Shown one piece after another: positions 6,416 through 9,118 of a stretch of DNA of 9,118 nt. Source of the stretch: Candidatus Gastranaerophilales bacterium (GTDB taxonomy: Bacteria; Cyanobacteriota; Vampirovibrionia; Gastranaerophilales; Gastranaerophilaceae); the NCBI GenBank assembly GCA_947589525.1, contig CANQAW010000058.1:1-9118 (forward strand), given 5' to 3'. Made by a program: the position numbers and the translations under genes. How positions within the stretch are numbered: position 1 is the stretch's first letter; every line of letters begins with the position of its first letter. The notes beneath the pieces were generated by a model. That model did not search any database and was not told the origin of the DNA. It worked only from the letters and a program-made list of their open reading frames with translations.

Positions 6416-7135
6416 ATGATTAAAGCAATTCATCCCGTCTCGTTCGGCTCTACTTACAAAGTCAGCACCAATTCAAATAAAGAACAGCTTCGGGCATTTG
6501 ATAAATTCAGCAATAAATGTATTGAATTAGAAAGAAAACACAAAGGAATAAGCGAATACACGGATAATTACGATAATTTTCAAGGACAAGAATTTAAAGC
6601 ATCAAGAATTCTTGTAGCGGATGATGACGCAGACAATGAAATTGAACTTTTCTGCATCAGAAACGGAATAAAATATAAAAAGTACAAAAGTTCGGATTTT
6701 ATGATTCCTTCCGTATTGAAAAGAATTGAACAACCAAAAAGAAAAATGAGCAAAGTAAATATAAGCTCCAAAAGGCTTGAAAAATTACTTTCCGCACAGG
6801 CAGGCAATATATCGCTGTGCGAAAACGATTACAAAGGTAAATATAAGAAAAACGTAAATTATATGTTGAAAAGCGCAGTTCCTTTTCCGACAACTACATT
6901 ATTTATAAAAGATAATTACGGCGACATTGAAAAAACTCTAAGATATATAAACCGTTACGGCTCGGATAAATTAGACTGCGGTCATCTTTCCTTTAACTTT
7001 AACAGGCAGACGGACAATCCCGACCATTGCGTATACTTCGGTTTGAAGGATATGGGAATTACGGAAATTCCCGTTTATGTCGATGATGACACTTTTGATA
7101 TAGCAAAAGCCCTTGAAATAATAAGTTTTAATTAA
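6416..7135 (+). CDS. Uncharacterised protein, 239 residues, with N-terminal VSFGS segment
   Basis: I do not recognise the family. The ATG at 6416 follows AAGGA (6405-6409) by 6 nt. No signal peptide or membrane segment is visible, so it is probably cytoplasmic. The first 12 residues (MIKAIHPVSFGS) carry the short PVSFG element, followed by a polar linker. Residues about 65-98 look like one alpha/beta unit ('ILVADDDADNEIELF' then 'GIKYKKYKSSDFMIP'). Residues 100-160 are Lys-rich. The C-terminal third, from 'FPTTTLFIKDNYGDIEKTL' on, contains DCGHLSFNF and a NPDHCVYFG stretch, and ends with an acidic YVDDDTFDIAKAL helix. Two His-Cys pairs (CGH, DHC) could form a metal or catalytic site, but this is only a guess. 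It is divergent from the glycan operon and shares its promoter region. Confidence 0.8.
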   Translation: MIKAIHPVSFGSTYKVSTNSNKEQLRAFDKFSNKCIELERKHKGISEYTDNYDNFQGQEFKASRILVADDDADNEIELFCIRNGIKYKKYKSSDFMIPSVLKRIEQPKRKMSKVNISSKRLEKLLSAQAGNISLCENDYKGKYKKNVNYMLKSAVPFPTTTLFIKDNYGDIEKTLRYINRYGSDKLDCGHLSFNFNRQTDNPDHCVYFGLKDMGITEIPVYVDDDTFDIAKALEIISFN

Positions 7136-7155
7136 TTTTTGTAAAGAATTATTAA

Positions 7156-7227
7156 TAACCTCTGAAAAATCATAAAGATTTTCGGATAAAATCCGTCTAA
7201 GTATATGTAAGGATAATTAAGAGGTTA
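7156..7227 (+). promoter_or_regulatory. Structured leader that could mask the ribosome binding site of the small gene at 7233
   Basis: TAACCTCT (7156-7163) is an exact reverse complement of AGAGGTTA (7220-7227), which contains the ribosome binding site of the following small gene. The enclosed loop can form one of two competing hairpins: CGGAT-AAA-ATCCG (7183-7195) or GATTTT-CGGAT-AAAATC (7177-7193). No T-run follows either, so this is not a plain terminator. It matches no riboswitch class I know. Confidence 0.4.
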
Positions 7228-7232
7228 AAGCG

Positions 7233-7388
7233 ATGCTAGAATTAATTAGTTTAGTATTTTTCGGCTTGGTAGTGTATACATTTTTAGTAATAGTCCCGAC
7301 TATTGTTGAAAATTTAGCTTCAGAAGAATTTAGAGCTTCATATTTCAAACACCTTGCAAGCAGATACGTAAATTCTTACGGAAAATAG
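7233..7388 (+). CDS. Small single-pass membrane protein, 51 residues
   Basis: ATG at 7233 with AAGAGG (7219-7224) 8 nt upstream. Residues 4-25 are a continuous hydrophobic helix (LISLVFFGLVVYTFLVIVP), followed by a short amphipathic, soluble C-terminal tail (about 26-51) with acidic then basic and aromatic residues. It has no Cys or His-rich motif, no lipobox and no known toxin signature. The good ribosome binding site and clean helix-plus-tail design support a real gene. Its TAG (7386-7388) directly abuts the stop of the convergent metallopeptidase gene with no spacer, so any terminator must lie inside that gene. Function unknown; a membrane anchor or regulator of a partner is possible. Confidence 0.68.
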   Translation: MLELISLVFFGLVVYTFLVIVPTIVENLASEEFRASYFKHLASRYVNSYGK

Positions 7389-8027
7389 CTACAATAATTC
7401 TTCAAAACCTATTGAGCGTTCGGGCAGATTTTGATACCCTTGATTTGTTATAACAAATTTATGGATATATTTGCTTGTGTAATCTCCACGCACAAACAAC
7501 TGCTTGATTACGTTTTCACGCTCTACTAAAGGGTGTGAAATTTTTTCAAGCTCGGGATTTTCCTCGGTCAACTGCGTCCAAACGGCAGCTTCCAGCGTCC
7601 AAGCGTATGTTTCTTCATTTAATGAATTATATTCATCCTGATGAATGGCTTCATGTGCCAAAATTGCACTCAACGCTTCAGGGGGGGCATCTTTGTGTTT
7701 AGCATTAATATAAATATATAAATCTCTGTTTTTCTTCCAACCGAGAGCGTCAAAATTAGCATAAATGGGATTAATTGTTGATAAATCCATAAATTCAATT
7801 TTCATCGGACGGTTTGTTAAATTTTTTCCTAAAATTGCGTTTCTGGAATAACTGCCCGTTGTATCTTTTAACATTTCAAGCGCCCTTATAACATTAAAAG
7901 ATAAAGTTACGTTTCTATACTGTTTAACAAGGTCAGAGGTAACTTCAATTTTTGAACCTTCGACTATTGCAAATGCTCCTTGAATTGAAAACAAAATCAT
8001 TGCAAATAAAATTGATAATTTCTTCAC
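7389..8027 (-). CDS. Exported putative zinc metallopeptidase (HEXXH), GTG start
   Basis: A 212-residue protein with an N-terminal signal peptide: Lys-Lys, a hydrophobic core, and probable cleavage after AFA near residue 20. It therefore acts in the periplasm or outside the cell. LAHEAIHQDEYNSLNEETYAW (in two parts, LAHEAIH at 123-129 and NEETYAW at 137-143) gives the zinc motif HExxH with His125, Glu126 and His129, and Glu138/139 as candidate third ligand. Hydrolase activity is inferred, not shown. The GTG at 8027 is chosen over an upstream in-frame ATG at 8066 because GGAGG lies 4 nt before it and the -10 box at 8056-8061 places transcription start downstream of the ATG. Seven C in a row (7681-7687) encode part of Ala-Pro-Pro. 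No close family name is recognised. Confidence 0.78.
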   Translation of the reverse strand: MKKLSILFAMILFSIQGAFAIVEGSKIEVTSDLVKQYRNVTLSFNVIRALEMLKDTTGSYSRNAILGKNLTNRPMKIEFMDLSTINPIYANFDALGWKKNRDLYIYINAKHKDAPPEALSAILAHEAIHQDEYNSLNEETYAWTLEAAVWTQLTEENPELEKISHPLVERENVIKQLFVRGDYTSKYIHKFVITNQGYQNLPERSIGFEELL

Positions 8028-8055
8028 AAAACCTCCGACTAATCTTAATAATATA

Positions 8056-8085
8056 ATTATACGCATAATTTTTTTATAATGACAA
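8056..8085 (-). promoter_or_regulatory. Sigma70-type promoter of the metallopeptidase gene
   Basis: On the minus strand TTGTCA (8080-8085) and TATAAT (8056-8061) are separated by 18 bp. Transcription would begin near 8049, giving a leader of about 20 nt with GGAGG before the GTG at 8027. Confidence 0.72.
8075..8080 (+). promoter_or_regulatory. Possible -10 box for the rightward DUF486-MFS pair
   Basis: A plus-strand TATAAT 28 nt before the ATG at 8108; no recognisable -35 is found at the right distance. It overlaps by one base the -35 of the leftward promoter, so the two polymerases could exclude one another. Confidence 0.28.
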
Positions 8086-8107
8086 ATTTTCGTATTACAA
8101 TAAAGTT

Positions 8108-8446
8108 ATGATTAAATATTTAACTCCGATAGTTTTACTTACAATATCCAATGTTTTTATGACTTTTGCGTGGTACGGGCATTTGAAATATCGAAATAAA
8201 GCGCTTTTAGCGGTTATTGTGGTTTCTTGGCTGATTGCTTTTCTGGAATATTGTTTTCAAGTTCCCGCAAATCGCTTCGGGTATGAGGTTTATAGCGCCT
8301 ATCAATTAAAAACAATTCAGGAAGTAATAACTTTAATTATTTTCAGCCTGTTTTCAATTCTTTATTTAAAAGAGCAATTTCGCTGGAATTATTTAATCGG
8401 ATTTATTTTTATAATCTTGGCCGTATTTTTCATTTTTAAAAAATAA
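8108..8446 (+). CDS. DMT-family membrane protein (DUF486)
   Basis: A 112-residue inner-membrane protein with four predicted helices (about 3-22, 32-48, 72-87, 92-109). The conserved centre 'FLEYCFQVPANRFGY' (45-59), then 'AYQLKTIQEVITL' (64-76), and the ending 'NYLIGFIFIILAVFFIFKK' are the signature of the DUF486 family, small four-helix relatives of drug/metabolite transporters with no established substrate; such proteins usually work as dimers. The ribosome binding site is weak (AATAAAG just before the ATG). Its stop is 2 nt before the next gene, so the two are cotranscribed. Confidence 0.9.
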   Translation: MIKYLTPIVLLTISNVFMTFAWYGHLKYRNKALLAVIVVSWLIAFLEYCFQVPANRFGYEVYSAYQLKTIQEVITLIIFSLFSILYLKEQFRWNYLIGFIFIILAVFFIFKK

Positions 8447-8448
8447 CC

Positions 8449-9118
8449 ATGAAATCAATATACAGACACAACTTAAGACTATCTTTAATTTTAATTGTAA
8501 TAACTTTTTATTTCCTTGCAAATATTCAAAGAGTTGCAATCCCTGGGGCTATTTTTGACACTTTACAGGGAGATTTAGGCGCTAACGCTTCAAAAATAAC
8601 AATGTTAGGGGCTGTATTTTGTTATATTTACGCCCTAACTCAGCTTATAGTCGGCGTTTTGGTTGATAAAATCGGAGGTTTTAAAGTTGCGCTAATCGGG
8701 ATAATTGCTTTTGTAACGGGCGCGATTTTGTTTCCGCAGGGCGATAATTTTTTCTTTTTATATCTTTCAAGGGCGCTTTTGGGCTTTGGAAGCGCAACTT
8801 TTTATTTAAGCTCAATTCGTGAAGTTAAAAAATTTGCAAAAGATAAAAATTTTTCAATCGCCGTTTCTTTTATTCTTTTTGCAGGCTACAGCGGAGGGTT
8901 TTTTGCAAATGCGCCTTTAGTTGCGCTTGTTAATTTAACAAATTGGAAAAACGTATTTTTAAATTTCGGGTATTTTTCTTTATTTATCGGGGTTTTATAC
9001 TGCATTTTACTTTTGATTTTTAAACCCGTACACTGCGAAAAAAAAGCAAAAATAACCGCAAAACCTTTTATTGAGGTTTTAAAAAAGCCTCAAAACCGCT
9101 GTCTTTATATCTTTGGGG
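8449..9118 (+). CDS. Major facilitator superfamily transporter (N-terminal half, cut by window end)
   Basis: ATG at 8449, two bases after the DUF486 stop and without its own ribosome binding site, so translation is probably coupled. At least 223 residues are visible, covering the first six helices and the start of the central cytoplasmic loop (about 205-218, Lys-rich). 'GVLVDKIGGFKVALIG' (69-84) is the loop between helices 2 and 3, a variant of the MFS motif A. Features such as 'RVAIPGAIF' near residue 28 and 'AGYSGGFFANAP' around 148-159 recall a family of uncharacterised MFS permeases in gut bacteria. Substrate unknown; the helices after the loop lie outside the window. Confidence 0.88.
   Translation, partial: MKSIYRHNLRLSLILIVITFYFLANIQRVAIPGAIFDTLQGDLGANASKITMLGAVFCYIYALTQLIVGVLVDKIGGFKVALIGIIAFVTGAILFPQGDNFFFLYLSRALLGFGSATFYLSSIREVKKFAKDKNFSIAVSFILFAGYSGGFFANAPLVALVNLTNWKNVFLNFGYFSLFIGVLYCILLLIFKPVHCEKKAKITAKPFIEVLKKPQNRCLYIFG

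Noticed and set aside
6272..6433. N-terminal extension of the glycosyltransferase to an ATG at 6433
   Set aside because: It covers the operon promoter and would overlap the start of the divergent gene. The AAAGGGG site at 6280-6286 points to the ATG at 6271.
7681..7687. Homopolymer of seven in the metallopeptidase gene as a third phase-variable tract
   Set aside because: Seven bases is short for frequent slippage and it lies in mid-domain near the HExxH motif, without the TATA flank of the two long tracts.
8028..8066. Upstream ATG of the metallopeptidase
   Set aside because: It lies upstream of the predicted transcription start, overlaps the -10 box and lacks a ribosome binding site; it would also bury the signal peptide.

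Overview
The window is AT-rich (roughly one third G+C by eye), densely coded, and uses standard stop codons with AGGAG-like ribosome binding sites. It carries an ADP-heptose pathway block and an exported protein with a signal peptide, which points to a bacterium with a heptose-containing surface glycan (LPS, capsule or similar). The gene at 6416 encodes a protein whose N-terminus carries a short 'VSFGS' segment. From memory, such (I/V)xFG N-termini are common in uncharacterised proteins of gut Gastranaerophilales (Vampirovibrionia/Melainabacteria), so I suggest that lineage only tentatively. I see no tRNA, rRNA, CRISPR array, transposase or integrase.

Layout. (1) 2-805 (+) is the C-terminal part of a P1B-type metal ATPase of the Zn/Cd/Pb class, cut by the window edge. 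(2) 806-968 is a convergent spacer holding an imperfect inverted repeat and a possible 42-codon ORF. (3) 6271 down to 969 (-) is one tight five-gene operon: a GT9-like glycosyltransferase, a left-handed beta-helix acyltransferase, a SAM methyltransferase, a heptose-7-phosphate kinase without its nucleotidyltransferase half, and a GmhA-GmhB fusion. Its promoter lies at about 6305-6332. (4) 6416-7135 (+) is a divergent gene of unknown function. It is followed by a leader that could fold over the ribosome binding site of a 51-residue membrane peptide (7233-7388). (5) 7389-8027 (-) is an exported protein with an HEAIH zinc-peptidase motif, with a good promoter and a GTG start. (6) 8108-8446 and 8449-9118 (+) are a DUF486 membrane protein and the first half of an MFS transporter.

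How the genes fit together. The operon supplies three of the five enzymatic steps from sedoheptulose-7-phosphate to ADP-L-glycero-manno-heptose: GmhA isomerase, HldA-type kinase and GmhB phosphatase. It adds a heptosyltransferase-like enzyme and two decorating enzymes, an O-acyltransferase and a methyltransferase. The adenylyltransferase (HldC) and epimerase (HldD) are not in the window.

The most striking signal is a pair of long poly-G tracts on the coding strand, G10 and G11, in an otherwise AT-rich sequence. Each lies inside the last ~20 codons of one of the two adjacent decorating genes, and each is followed by TATA. Both encode Gly-Gly-Gly-Tyr in the present register, and each gives a different C-terminus in each of the three registers. 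They look like phase-variable contingency tracts that diversify a surface glycan, of the kind known in Campylobacter polysaccharide loci. Placing them at the extreme C-terminus, next to the following gene's ribosome binding site, is unusual.
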